Shown here: positions 36,313 through 48,554 of the stretch, in pieces
Layout: the number at the start of each line of letters is the position of its first letter
Numbering within the stretch: position 1 is the first letter of the stretch
Assembly (NCBI GenBank): GCA_027924585.1
Contig: BSBM01000877.1
Coordinates: 5,519,501 to 5,583,500 of the forward strand
Source of the DNA: Larix kaempferi
Lineage: Eukaryota; Streptophyta; Pinopsida; Pinales; Pinaceae
Direction of reading: 5' to 3'
DNA length: 64,000 nucleotides
Position numbers and translations under genes: made by a program
Notes under the pieces: model-generated
Told to the model about the DNA's origin: nothing
Database searches by the model: none
The model's input: the letters and a program-made list of their open reading frames with translations, nothing else

Positions 36313-39300
36313 AGGTTCTATCTTATAACTGTCGGGGTCTGGCTGGTCCCTCCAAAAGACCAGCATTACGGCGGATTGTTGAGCTCGAACATCCGGGCAT
36401 TCTAATGTTACAGGAAACTATGTGTGGAGGTGATGAGGCTTTGGGAAGGTTAAGGGTTTGGTTCCCGGGCTGGTGTTTTGAAGCTTCTGATGCTAAGGGA
36501 CGTTCTGGGGGTTTGGCTATTGGTTGGAGGGAGAACAGGGTGAAGGTTTCCTCCCTTTAGGGGATGGAGTCCGTGTTGGGGATGTCATGCCGACCTATGG
36601 ATTGTGATAAAGAATTTGTAGTTGTTAACATTTATGGACCTTATGGTGATAGGGATCCATTTTGGACTCCTTATTAGACAGAGACCTGGTTAGGGGTGAC
36701 TCAGCTATTCTTGGAGGAGATCTAAAATTCTCCTTATGCCAGGTGGAGGTGTGGGGGCCTCGTGCTCAAGTGGATCCTCTCACTGATTTCTTTACGAGGA
36801 AATTGGCTGAAGGAACTTTGGTTGATGTTGAACCAGTGTGCTTGAAACCTACTTGGAGGAACAAGAGGGCTGGTGCAGATAGGATGGCCAAGAGACTGGA
36901 TCGGTTCTTAGTCTCGGAGCAGTTGGTGGAATCCTTCTTCTATCTTCGATAGTGGATCGGATCTGGAGGGTGCTCCGATCATGAACCCATCTTTCTTGAG
37001 ATAAAGGCTGGTCCGGTTAAACCTCCAACTCCTCTGAAGTTTAATAAATTATGGCTAAAGGAACCCTCATTTATCGAACTATTTCAAACTCTTTGGATTT
37101 CTTACCAGCCCGGGAACATCAATTCTGCTGCATTTCATTTCGCTGAAAATATCAAAGCTCTGAAAGGACCGATCAAACAATGGGCTTCCAACAAACGCTT
37201 AAAGGATGAGAAGGACCTGAAGCAAATTGAAGAGGAAATTGCAGCCATATCTCTAGAACCCGGAGGAGGGTTCTCTTCCCAGGACTCAAAGGATGGACTT
37301 GCTCGACTGGAAGAAAGAAGGAATCTGATCCTTCAAACCATTGAAGAGACTTGGAGACTGAAGAGTAGGGCCATCTGGCTGGAAAGTGGGGATGAAAACT
37401 CCAAATTCTTCCATGCTTATGCTAAAGGCAGGAGATCTGCAAATACTATATGGAGTCTGAAGGATCAGGAGGGAATTGCTCACTCCACTTTTGAGGAAAT
37501 GGCAGGACTTGGAGTTCATAATTTTCAAGACCTATTCAAAGCTAGTGATGGAGTTAATATTGAAGAGGTCATCAGGGTAGCTCAGCTATTTCCTCGCTTT
37601 GTTGAAGAGGAGGATAACAGGATGCTGATGGATCACATCTCCGAAGATGAACTCAAAGAGGTGCTGGGCAGCTTCCAGAAGGACAAAAGTCTGGGACCGG
37701 ATGGGTGGACCATTGAATTCTTTTTGGCTCTCTTTGACATTATTGGCTCGGATCTTCTGCAACTAGTTGAAGACACTACGAAGGAAGGCAGAATCCCTGC
37801 CAGCATCAATACCACTTTCATATCTCTTATTCCAAAAGTGGACTCCCCCTCTTCCCTCAACAAGTTCATGCCTATCTCTTTGTGTAATTGTGTTTATAAG
37901 ATAGTCTCTAAGGTCATTGCAAAAGGACTAAAATATATCCTCTCCACTCACATATCTGAGGAAAAATTTGGTTTTCTTGATGGGCGTCAAATTCATGAAG
38001 CTATCGGGATAGCCCAAGAGGGTCTTCACATCATCAAAACTAAGAAGATGTAAGGGGCCATTTTAAAAATTGATCTTTCTAAAGCTTTTGACAAAGTGAG
38101 TTGGTTATACATCAGACTATTACTTACTCACCTAGGCTTTGAGATTGGATTTATCCGATGGGTTATGAGCTGCATTATCACAATGTCTTTCCCGGTTTTG
38201 CTTAATGGTGCGGCAACCCCTTTTTTTCACTCCGGTCGTGGTCTTCATCAAGGTTGTCCCTTATCCCCTCTTCTTTTTTTGCTGGTTTCCGAATGCCTTA
38301 GCAGAGCCATTAAGGAAGCCAGGAGATCTGGGATTTTTGATGGTATCAAGATAGCCCCGGGAGTACTTCTTACCCATCTACTCTTTGTGGATGATATTCT
38401 TATATTTTGCTCTAGTTCACGAAGGGATGCTCAAACTCTGCAGGAGATACTGTATTTGTTCTCTTTGGCAACTGGAATGGAGATTAACGCGGAAAAATCC
38501 ACCATCACATCCTCACTTCTCTCTGAGGAGGAACTGCACACTTACACAGGCCTTTTTCCTTTTACTCTTCTCACTCTCTCTGAAGGAATAAAATATTTGG
38601 GATTCAATTTGAAGCCTAATGATTATCTTAAACAGGATTGGGTTTGGCTTTTGGAAAAGTTGGAGAAAAGGTTGAAAAGTTGGAGCTTCAGGTGGCTATC
38701 GAGAGCTGGCAGACTGGTGCTGGTAAAATATGTTTTAGAAGCAATCCCTGTTTACTGGATGTCGTTGGCATGGATGCCCCGAGGTATCCTAAATCAGGCT
38801 AGGAAGATATGTTTCAGGTTCCTCTGGAGTGGTAAGGAGGAAGCTCATGTCAATCCCTGGGTAAAGTGGGATCGTATTGCTGCTCCAAAGTCTTGTGGTG
38901 GGTGGGGGCTTAAAAATATCTTCCATTTCTATATAGCATTCGCTGCAAAATGTGGTTGGAGATTAATCAACACAGGTGGTTTCTAGGCTCGGGTCATGCT
39001 TCACAAATATATTTTTCCAGACTCAATTGAGGACTGGATTCGCTCTCCCAACAAATCATTCACAGGTGGTTCTTGCATTTGGAAAGCTGTTGTTACCTCC
39101 TTCCCAATCATTGAACAACATTTGGTTTGGGATGTTGGAAATGGGCGGAGGGTGAGGATTGGGAGGGATCCATGGGTTGGATGTGATGATCAACATTTAC
39201 TTTCGGACGGGACAGTTGCAGCTCTGAACCTGAAAGGTTTTCACTATCTCTATCAACTTGCAAATTTGGAAAATATGTGGATGGGAAGCCCAGTTTGGAG

Positions 39301-40231
39301 ATCATCTATTTTTTTCGATTTGGGAGGGGATATGGAGATTGAGTTGGAAGGATATCTGCAAGCCCTTGGATTGGATCATATTTTCTTAAACAATCAAGAA
39401 GATGAGCTGGTCTGGGATGGTGACCCCTCGGGCCGCTATACACCCAAAGGCGGTTATCTCTGGATCAGTGAGGAACGTGTGCCCCAGGTTCCGTTATGGT
39501 GGTGGAGTAAACTGTGGAGACTCCACTGCCCACATAAAACACGTATCTTTATGTGGTGTGTTTTGGCAAATATAGTTCCGACCTGGGACTTCCTCCAGAA
39601 AAGAAGTCTGCACGGTCCTAGACGATGCTATCTTTGCTGTCAATGGGAAGAGACAGTGGAACACTTATTCCTTTTCTGCTCATTTATGATGGAAGTGTGG
39701 AATATTGTCTCCGAGATTTTAAAGGTTGCATTCCATTGGACAGGGACTTCGATGGAAGATGCATGGAATCGTTGGTATCATAACCCCAGATACAACTCTT
39801 ACAGGGCTTTACCTCTATTATTCATTTGGGGAGTGTGGCTTTCCCGCAATAAAAGATTGTTCTCTGATAAGGATGGCTTACCAGCATAAACAACAGTTAA
39901 CTGCTATGGGATCTATTTGTCTTATGACCATATTAAAACTCCCACTCCTCCACGAGATATTCAGCCGCTAATTATTGACTCCTCGCAGCCTTGGGGCTTC
40001 TTCAATGGAGCCTGTCAAAATGATATATGTGGGGGAGGGGCTCTTCTATATCTGTCCAATGTTCACTTATTTGTATTGACTATGGGACTGGGGAGGGGGA
40101 GCAACAACTGGGCGGAAGTCTTAAGCCTAAGATACCTTCTTTCTTTTGCTTTATATCGGGGTCTAAGGAATTTTTCTGTTTATGGAGACTCTTTAAATGT
40201 TATAAAATGGGTTGCTGGTACTCAACTGTGA
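36309..40231 (+). pseudogene. LINE ORF2: endonuclease, reverse transcriptase, zinc finger, RNase H
   Basis: The enzyme that nicks the target DNA and copies the LINE RNA into it. APE-type endonuclease motifs run from VLSYNCRGLAG at the start through MLQET and GGDLKF to SDHEP (near 36980). RT motifs include ISLIPKVDSP, ILKIDLSKAFDKVSW, HQGCPLSPLLF and the active site FVDDILIF (about 38385). A zf-RVT finger follows (CYLCCQW...EHLFLFC, about 39620-39690). RNase H ends it: WGFFNGACQ, where the usual Asp is Asn, then AEVLSLRYLL and GDS. Stops lie at 36558, 36950, 38051, 38984 and 39887, with one frame change between 36560 and 36662. About 1,300 codons, normal for the family. Confidence 0.92.
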
Positions 40232-40737
40232 AACAATCGAAGGATAACACCAATTTTGGAACATATTCAAAATGCCTCACTCTCCTTTGAAAATTTTAAT
40301 TGCAGGCATATATTTTGAGAAAACAACACAGAAGCGGACCAGGCCTCGAAAGAGGGGTTGCTTCTGGGGATAGGATTCTGGAAAGTTCGAGAATTTGTGG
40401 ATGGGGAGGGAAGGGACCTCTTCCACCGACCGTTCATAGAATGAAGAACTTCTCAGCCATAATTTTTTGGCATAAAATTTTGTTAATTACCAGCCTCAAT
40501 GGCAGTATAAGCCACGGATCACATTTACAACTTGTATTTTCCATGGTTCAAACTAGACTATTTTTTTGTATTATAGATGTTATTACCCACGTGGTGGGAA
40601 CATCTGGTATCACAACATCCAGTTCTATGACTGTTTATGACTATCAGCTCTCTTAAGACACTCTATCAGAGTGCAGATGATCAATGTAATTTCGTACTCG
40701 AAAGATGAAATGAAATTGCGCTTTTTTTTCAAGGAAA

Positions 40738-41298
40738 ATATATATATATATTTTCATGTAACTTTTTTTTTTCAAGGACTTCCAATGATTCTGCTTTGTT
40801 CTTGTTGCAGGTAAAGAGAATTAAGTTCAAGCACATAAGAGGTAACATAACATGGTCATTGGTACATCTACCCTGGAGGTTAATGTCGCCCAAATTCTGC
40901 TCTCCTTTTGGCATAGAACCTAGTTTGTATGGTATATATATATATATAGACAATATTTGCAAATCATAACAATAAATAATGAAAATATAGATAGTCCTTG
41001 TTATTTTATAATAATAATAAAAATGCATTTATCATTACATATATGATAACTAATGTTTTCTGGTGTGTTTTTTTTTGCAGGTTCATGTAATTAGTTTTTT
41101 TGGAAAAAATAAAACCAGTTATTTTGTAACTCCCCTTTGGTTCAAGGAATATTCTTCCCTCGGCGTACAGGGGATTTCCCAAAAGAAAATTTATGTTACA
41201 CGTAAATACGACTACTTTACATATTTTTGTTATGTTTTAATTTCTATATGTTCTAATTCTGTAGTAGTAAGCCCTTTGGTTCCAAATTTGGAACGATA
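40738..41298 (-). other. Leader of chromovirus B, LTR-proximal part
   Basis: Matches 17230-17798 of copy A, including the segments TCAAGGACTTC(T/C)AATGATT and GGCGTACAGG. It includes a TA run near 40932-40947. It is non-coding and ends at the primer binding site. Confidence 0.8.
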
Positions 41299-41310
41299 GC
41301 TCCGATACTA
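41299..41310 (-). promoter_or_regulatory. Chromovirus B primer binding site
   Basis: The minus strand reads TAGTATCGGAGC, two differences from the initiator-Met tRNA site in the copia element and directly abutting the LTR. The decay is consistent with an old insertion. Confidence 0.8.
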
Positions 41311-42016
41311 TGTATAGGGCCCAACCTTGGACCCCGGTAAATAATATGATTTCTAAATATTTTCTAAGTTTTATTTATGTATAAAAATTTATGTTTGTTT
41401 GTTTGTTTGTTTGTTTTTTGGTTTTGTTTCTTGGTTTTGTTTATTTTCAAAAAAGAATTTACTAGACTGTAAAGTTCTTGTAGGTGTAAATGGATGGCTA
41501 TATTACCCCTTTCAAACATATAAAAAAATTATGCACAACATATACATATTATATTCTTTTCATTAACTATTAGCTAAAATAGGTAGAAATTAACACAACT
41601 AAATGAAATTTGTACCTGTAGAATAGCAAATTGTCCCTTCAAGCTCCTCCTTGTTCCTGCAACTGCAAGCTCTTTCCCACCAGAAAAATCAACCAAACCA
41701 AATAAATCTGTCACCCTTCCAACTGGAGAGGTCTCGCCAACCACTCAACTCCAAGAATCTCTTCCTAAACCCCTGAGCCCAAACTGATTACAAGTTCCCC
41801 AACCAATTCTTCTTCCCCAATTTTACTCCAATCACTCCTCCTTGTTTCTCCAATTCTTCCTCCTTTTTCCCCAAAATCAAAAGATCCCCTTTCCAAATTT
41901 TGTTCTCGACTCTATTCCCTTTCCTCCTGACTCTTTCCTATGCAATTACTACCCTTATCCCTCGAAGTAAATGCTTCCCCTTTCCCCAATTTTCTCGAGC
42001 CCAACATCCTTACTCA

Positions 42017-42052
<36 letters not shown>

Positions 42053-43906
42053 CATGGGTTGGTTCACCTACCAACCGTAAGTTTTTCACATTAATACAAA
42101 CTTATCCTCACTAATTCCCTTTTATTATTCGTTGACTATACAATTCAAAATTTCACGATTTAATTTATAATTTTTATTAAATAAATTCCAAAACATATTT
42201 TAACATATTGTTTTATAATTTGAATATGGTAACTATTTATGCTTAAATTATTAAATGAAGGTTCATTCACAATAATAATGATTAATATCTCTGGTTTATA
42301 CTCAATGTTATAAGTAAAAATTATATAAAATTTGGTAACTAAATATTTACAATTCAATCGACCTTTATTTTTGACAAAATCCTAAATAATTATAGTTTAA
42401 AATTGATCAATATATATTTATATTGATTAGATAATATTATTTAAGACTTAACCAAATTGATTCACCTAGTACCATATTAATTACACCTTAGTTTATAATT
42501 AAAACTAATTAACAATTATTTCTCAAGATAATAAAAATCTCATTAATAATAATTATCATTATTAACACAGTTAATTTTAATGAATCAAGTTAATAATATT
42601 TTAATTAATATTATTAACAACATTATCCTTTATAAACGAGGTAGTTGAACTAATTAATATGATTAACACTTATTTAACTCTCAGTAACCGAGTGCTTCAT
42701 TCAACAATTAAGTTTATAACAATCTTAGTAACATCATTAACATTAATAATTAACCCTAATCACCATTGATTAACCATTCATTGAATAATTTCAACATAAC
42801 TTATTAAGCTAATTTATTACTTAAGCACAAGCAAGTGAATAGTGATAATTTAGAATTACAGCACATCCATGCAATATTTCAATAGATAATTCATATATTC
42901 AAGTAGACGAGCTATGTAAGTGTAGCTAAGGCTTACATAGATCGTGTAGGTACACTAACAGTACTTAACCACACAACATTCATAATCACACAAGTTTATT
43001 GTTTACTGACGTATTCTTAAACACAATTTGAAATGTTGGATACTTTAATTAACTAAATATAATTAACCGATGAACAATTTTATAATTTACTGAGTTACGA
43101 CACATGACTCAACAAATGTTTCTCAATAATACATAGTTAATCAAGTTTCCTTCCTAACTTCACGATACACCTATCTACCTACATCGTCTATCTAATTCAC
43201 AACTAACTTCCACATCCTATCCTTCCTCTGTTGGACTACCCTGAAGTGTCACGCCATGACCGGCTCCAGTTAGAACCTGTAAGAGGAAGTGTCGACTACA
43301 TCAACCAAGCTTCCCCAGCAGGCACCCACCAGTCATCTTCACACACTTTAGGGAGCGTGTTATAGCACATCCCTCCTATGACTCCGATTTTCGGGGATAA
43401 ACAATGGGTAAAGCCTCCACCCCCCTAATGGAACAAGAGACTATGTATACACTTACATAGTGACTGTGTTGCGACTTGTACTCAGTTTGTCATCATATAG
43501 CCAATTTGGGCGGTTGAGTTTCCTGAAACCCTACCCCACCCATACATCATGATAATATTACAATAATCACGCTAAACAATTAATGCATCACTTGCATACC
43601 ATTTATTTTTTCAGAATCTATGTCCCCAAGTTACTCCCACCTTGTAGAATCCAACTACCACTTAGCCATTTTAACTTGTCGGTTAGTCTCCAACATACGA
43701 TTGAGAATATCGTGCAATCATTGACATGTATATACATTTCATTATTAAGAAACAATAATGCAAATCATTTCTATATACCATGCACCTCGTATCATATCTA
43801 TCCATTCAGCATATAAATTTTAACTCGGTATCCACATACCCGTTATTCAATAAATTTACATTCTAGAGACATAATCAAAACATGAATGTAATTCACAACA
43901 TTAACA

Positions 43907-43942
<36 letters not shown>

Positions 43943-44062
43943 CTAGACAAAATAGTAGATACATATGTCCACAGTGTCATCAAACTAACGAAGTCTCACA
44001 ATAATAAGCAAATACAACATATAATGATAGTTTAGGTAGTAAGGTCAAAATGGGGCATTATA
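41311..44062 (-). repeat. Chromovirus B 5' LTR (2752 bp)
   Basis: It starts TGTATAGGGCCC and ends GGGGCATTATA, where the shared LTR ends AATTACA. It aligns with 17811-20514 throughout, with small indels. It has a TA run at 42021-42049 where the other LTR has only a few TA units, an AT-rich centre, and a CA microsatellite at 43909-43937. The differences between the two LTRs are frequent, in sharp contrast with the apparently identical copia LTRs. Confidence 0.9.
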
Positions 44063-44190
44063 CATTAGTAAGCAAAAGAATGTAATATAAATATTATTTT
44101 ATTCTCCCTAGAGAGTTCGACCTAGTTAAATTAGTGAGGCCAGCCTATTTAGGTTAAAAGTCAAGTAAAAGGTAAAGTATAGTATGGGAA
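44063..44190. other. Spacer right of chromovirus B
   Basis: Sequence between the outer LTR end and the next coding relic. Nothing recognisable; the right target duplication of the tandem pair would be the first bases (CATTA), but its partner cannot be located. Confidence 0.4.
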
Positions 44191-44200
44191 AATCTTCCTT

Positions 44201-45438
44201 GTGGATCCTTGTGATTATGGTTTTGATCTCACCCCTGTTGGTTCAAAGGAGATCATAAGAAACCATCCTCAAATTCTTGGATCTGATTTGAAGTTCAATC
44301 CATCACCATTATGTCATGGCTCATTTGGTTTTGATCTCACCCCTGTTGGTTCAAAGGAGATATCAAAGAACTACATACACTTTCATGGAGTTGATGCACC
44401 TGTTGATGTGCAAGATGATGACCTACTGAGTATTTTGAAGGTACAATCAGATTTGGGTGGTAATGTATTCGCCCTCCCTCATCAAATGCTTTCTTTGGAC
44501 TCCTATTTGGTCATTGGCACATGTTTTTAGAGTTTCACCGAAGATGGAAGACTCTATCATTCACTTGGGTTCATGACTCATGCACCTTTTTGTGATTTTG
44601 GTTTTGATCTCACCCCTGTTGGTTCAAAGGAGATCATGAGAAACCATCTTCCAATTCTTGAATCTGATTTGAAGTCTGAGATACCATCATCATGTCATAG
44701 TTCCTTTGGTTATGATATCACCTATGTTGGTTCGAAGGAGATATCAAAGAACTATCTACACATTCATGGTTTTGATTCTACCTCAGTTGGTTCGAATCAC
44801 ATGCTTCATAATGATATTCATATTATGTTTTTGGAGCATGATCCACTTCTTCCCAAGAGGAATATACCACCATCCTTGATTGATGATCAAGAGAGCGAAG
44901 CGTCATCACATAAGATTTCAGATTCAGAGTTTGGAAGTGATGATGAGCCAGTTTCACTTGCATCTTCACATGAGATTTCGGATTCAGAGTTTGGAAGTGA
45001 TGATGAGCCAGTTTCACTTGCATCTTAACATGAGATTTCAGATCCAGAGTTGGAAGTGATGATGAGCAAGAGAGAAAACCTTCATCACATGAGATTTCAG
45101 ATTCAGAATCTGAAGATGGAGATGATGATGAGGGAATGCTAGATCCAGATCCACAAGAACCTGAAGTTCTAGCAACTGATGATGAATATGAGCGAATGGG
45201 AGATCCAGTTACACAAGAACCTGATGATCCTCCTCTTCCTCGATGGGCAGCCATTACACTCCGATCTGCCGGTGATTTGGTTGGTGATCCACATGATCAC
45301 AGAAGAACCAGATCATATTTTCAGAATGGAAGGTTTCATCCTTCTCACATTACTGATCCATTTCAGATCGATCGATCCTTTTTCGAAAAAGAAGGACACT
45401 TACCTCCTTCTGGGGTGAGTGATGATATGCTACATTAA
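44201..45438 (+). pseudogene. Repeat-rich acidic coding relic of an LTR element
   Basis: Three plus-strand pieces (44201-44530, 44573-45028, 45136-45438). The first two share the repeated peptide FGFDLTPVGSKEI, seen near 44215, 44325, 44595, 44705 and 44765 with decay. Next comes SDSEFGSDDEPVSLAS, present twice in tandem, and then an acidic stretch. The last piece has PPLPRWAAITLRSAGDLVGD and RRTRSYF, which resembles linker sequence of plant retrotransposon polyproteins ahead of RT. RT itself is absent. The frame ends at 45438, followed by 165 bp, a polypurine tract and an LTR start. I assign it to the 3' part of a plus-strand LTR element, family uncertain. Confidence 0.55.
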
Positions 45439-45592
45439 CATCCTTCAGTCTATTTTGAGGGAGGGATTTCTTCCCACTAGGTTTTCCCTCTTTCCTCACT
45501 TAGTTTATTTATATTGATTGTACGGGGTGACCTTTGGTCTCAGTCACCAGGGCCCTATTTTTTAGTTTCCAGTTACTACCTCATAGTATAGC

Positions 45593-46410
45593 TTGAGGGA
45601 GGGTGTTGGAATATTCTCACCATCATTTTTCATATTTGCATGCATTTTTCATGCATCCAGTCATCTGCATGCAAATGAATGCATCCAGTCATCATATTGG
45701 TAGTCCTCCCAGCACCTAGAGCCTATTTTCATCTCCCTAGAGCCTGTCTTCATCCCCCAGTAGCCCTCCTGCCTACCTGATACACCCTATTTGACTCTTC
45801 TACATGAAATGTGCGCCTTTTCTCACCTACCACCAGTTATCATTCAGTTAGAGCGCCTTGTCTCACCTACTAGGTGTCTGACAGTCAGTTAGAGCATTGA
45901 TTGAGCATTTCTTCCACTAATTGCTCATGCTAACTTCCTGTAGCTCCTAGTTAGCTAGTTCTGGAGTGCCACTTGATCTTTTGACAGTCTCATGTGCCCT
46001 CCTTGGAGTCTCCATCCCCTGATTCATTCCTAGATGGTTCTGTTAGACTTAGTTAGACTCACTTGACTGACTATTACCATTTATGACTGATACTACTGAC
46101 TGGATGATGTCTCCAATGTTATCCAAGCTATACTTTGAGCATGATTTGAATGAACTCCTTGGCTAATTTGAATTCTCTACACAGTTATTGTATTATTGTA
46201 TTCAGTTTTCACAGTGCTAGCTCACAGCTGATGTATGATACTGCTATTCTCCATTTTCTGTGTTCATGAGTGATTATTGAGTGCATTCTTCTCTTCTTAT
46301 TTGCAACTTCTTGAGAGTTTGTGTGAGGCTTGTTACAGTTGTTAGATCCTACTCCATATTATCACAGTTGGGAGGAATGATAGGGATGCTTAGTTATATG
46401 TTGTCCTTAA
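45593..46410 (+). repeat. Polypurine tract and probable 3' LTR of the 44.2-kb element
   Basis: GCTTGAGGGAGGG (to 45603) is a classic polypurine tract directly before TGTTGGAATATTCTCACC at 45604. The LTR right end is not resolved: a CA end near 46372 is possible, and at 46411 another LTR-type terminus begins. No second copy of this LTR is in the window. Confidence 0.55.
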
Positions 46411-46512
46411 TGTAACGTCCCCCTACCTTCAGATGACCCTTTGAATGGCATGGGAGACCCTCTGATTCTTTTTTTTTCCTCCCAAATTAGACCAAATCCA
46501 CACACAGACGCA

Positions 46513-46800
46513 ATAGTCTCGGATCTGCAATCCACCATTGTGATTCACAATCCACAATCCACAATTGCAATCCGTTATCCGCAATCCGCAATGCACAATT
46601 GTGATCCGCAATCCACAATCCACAATTCGAATTCCGCAATCCGCATTGCGGATGCAGAAATGCGGAAATCCCTATTCCATCTACGGAGCGACTTTTCCTT
46701 CTGCAATCCGCATTGCGAGTGCGAAAATATGGAATTTCCCACCGGGAAACTTACCTTCTGCAATCCACAATTTGCAATTGCAGATGTAGGAATGCAGAAT
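46513..46800. repeat. Low-complexity block of CCGCAATCCACAATT-like words
   Basis: Words such as ATCCGCAATCC and ATCCACAATTG recur irregularly, also with TTGCGGAT and GCGGAT in reverse, so short stems could form. There is no fixed period. It lies near the start of the LTR-like sequence at 46411. The frames across it on both strands are an effect of the repeat. Confidence 0.7.
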
Positions 46801-47494
46801 CACACCCCTACAATAGCGACTTTCCAAAGCAACTTTGGAGGGGCATAACTTCCTCCTCCAAGATCCAAATGGGACAAGATTGGTACCGTTGGAAAGATAT
46901 TGGAGAGATCTATCTAATGGTGCAACTTCCACTCCTAAAAAGGGTCTCTAACCTTTTTATTTATCCAAATGAAAATCTGTACATAACTCCACTTTAAATG
47001 ACTTTAACCCTCTTCCTGCCATGACTTCCCTTTTCACCTAACACACACAGGGGTTCTGAAACACATCAAGGTATCCCTTTCCTTCCCCAAGATCAAGTGC
47101 ATTCATACAACTCATTCACAGGGTTAATTAACACATCACAACATGTAAGGTGCATGAAGTTAGATCTAACCATTACATCTACCACATGCAAGACTTATAA
47201 TACATCAAACTCATGTTATGGAATGATGTATATAGCATAACCCAACCTTCCACTTAGGCTTACACATGGTCTAGTTATCAATCATTTAACTTAACAAATA
47301 AGTACTTATCTTTAAATTTATGAAGCTTCCAAGCAACTGGCTAAGTGAGAGAAACATTCCACCCAACCTTAGATCTCTTTCCATCCTGTACTCTTTCAAC
47401 TGAGAGATCACCCTTAAGCTGGGCCGTGTATCCACTAAGGAGGGCTATCAGGTTCTCTCACATTCAAGGTTCCATCCCAATGTTAATACAATAT

Positions 47495-47725
47495 GTACTT
47501 GGGTTTATCAAGCATTCCAGGGCATCTACCCATGCTAACCCAAACTACAGTGGGTTTATCAAGCATACAAGGATATACTGGTCATGCTAAGCCAACCTCC
47601 AGTTGGGTTTATCAAGCATACCAAACAACACAATCATGACAATCCAGTCTGCAGTTGGGTTTATCAAGCATACCAGGAAACTGGTCATGATAAGCCAACC
47701 TGCAGTGCATTTATCAGGCATATAA
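47495..47725. repeat. Tandem array, about 52-bp unit, five copies
   Basis: GGGTTTATCAAGCAT starts at 47501, 47552, 47605 and 47657, and a diverged copy (GCATTTATCAGGCAT) at 47707. Spacings are 51, 53, 52 and 50 bp. The related solo LTR at 14957 has single copies of this word (near 15782 and 16025), so the array arose after the two lineages separated. Confidence 0.88.
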
Positions 47726-48554
47726 GGACAACAAGGAAGGTATTGATAAGACAGTGAGCTCAACCACAAAGCTCTAGGAATCTCAACACTCGGCAGACAT
47801 GGCACCCACATTACATACCTCACCCAACACAAGGAAGACCCTCTTATCTTCTGCACATTCCCTCAAGGCCTCTTCCCTTCCAGTGTTATTCAGGGTGGGA
47901 ATAGAAAGGTCCAGTTTTTAGTTATAAGAGATTACAACCTTCAATGGGTTTATCAAGAAACCCAACCGTAAATTGACCTTCTACCACAGTTTAACCAAGC
48001 TAGTTCTTTACAGAGTTGCGGACTAAGCTCTGTCCCGCAGTCTAACTCTCTACAACCCAATCCCGTGTTCTCACGGCTTCTCTATGTTGTTTTAAGCTCT
48101 ATAATTCCTCTCAAGGTTCTTCCATGTGTATCCCCGAGCAAACTATATTCACGCACATAGTTTTTATGGCCATGGATTCTGCGATCCTCCACTCTCACAC
48201 AGGAAACACGATTATCATTATTCTTCCTCGCGGTTGGGTTCTGCGGGTCTGTCTTGATACCACCCCTGTGAATGGATGAATCCATGAATGCATGAGTGAG
48301 TCCATGGGTGCATGCGTGAATGAATGAATGAGTCTGTGAATGGGGTCCCCCACCCACAATGGTTATCCAAAACAGGTTCGGTGAGTTCCTAGGTGCTTGA
48401 GTGTCTTCAAGGACAAGTAATCAGAGCCATGCCCTGCCATACGAAATCATAGGCATGCTCCATACTACATCGGATTCAGTAACAGGGTTCTCAACCACCC
48501 TCTTCAACCGAATTAATGTCAACAGGGAGGTCAAAAGGGTTCACAGTTGGACAT

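Larger units (their letters stand above)
34145..40737 (+). mobile_element. Near full-length L1-type LINE
   Basis: A non-LTR retrotransposon of about 6.6 kb inserted in TA-rich leader sequence of copy B; copy A shows the empty site near 17230. It has a short 5' untranslated part, ORF1 (34330-36312), ORF2 (36309-40231 with decay) and a 3' end reading ATGAAATTGCGC, a T-run and then AAAA. Flanking TA runs on both sides hide the exact target duplication, so both borders are uncertain by about 15 bp. Multiple stops make it immobile. Confidence 0.9.
17811..44062 (-). mobile_element. Chromovirus copy B, both LTRs present, with nested insertions
   Basis: The element spans from the shared LTR on the left to the LTR at 41311-44062. 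In transcription order on the minus strand it has LTR, primer binding site, leader, gag, protease, RT, RNase H, integrase, chromodomain tail and polypurine tract. A LINE (34145-40737) sits in the leader, a 5.3-kb unknown element (25905-31214) in gag, and a solo LTR (22395-23441) between RT and RNase H. Without these insertions it would be about 13 kb. No independent left target duplication can be tested, because its left LTR is shared with copy A. Confidence 0.88.
46411..48370 (-). repeat. LTR-like sequence, relative of the 14,957 solo LTR in reverse
   Basis: It starts TGTAACGTCCCCCTACC, which resembles the reversed 3' end of the solo LTR (TGTCACGTCCCC). Several blocks match in the same order on the opposite strand: TGCTTGATAAACCCAACTG, CTTCCTTGTGTTGGGTG, TGTGGTTGAGCTCACTG and CTGGACCTTTCTAT. 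The expected far end was not found, so it is truncated or strongly diverged. No coding frame. Confidence 0.5.

Noticed and set aside
46429-46997. Several frames of 62-135 codons on both strands
   Set aside because: They arise from the CCGCAATCC-type low-complexity sequence, which lacks stops in many frames.
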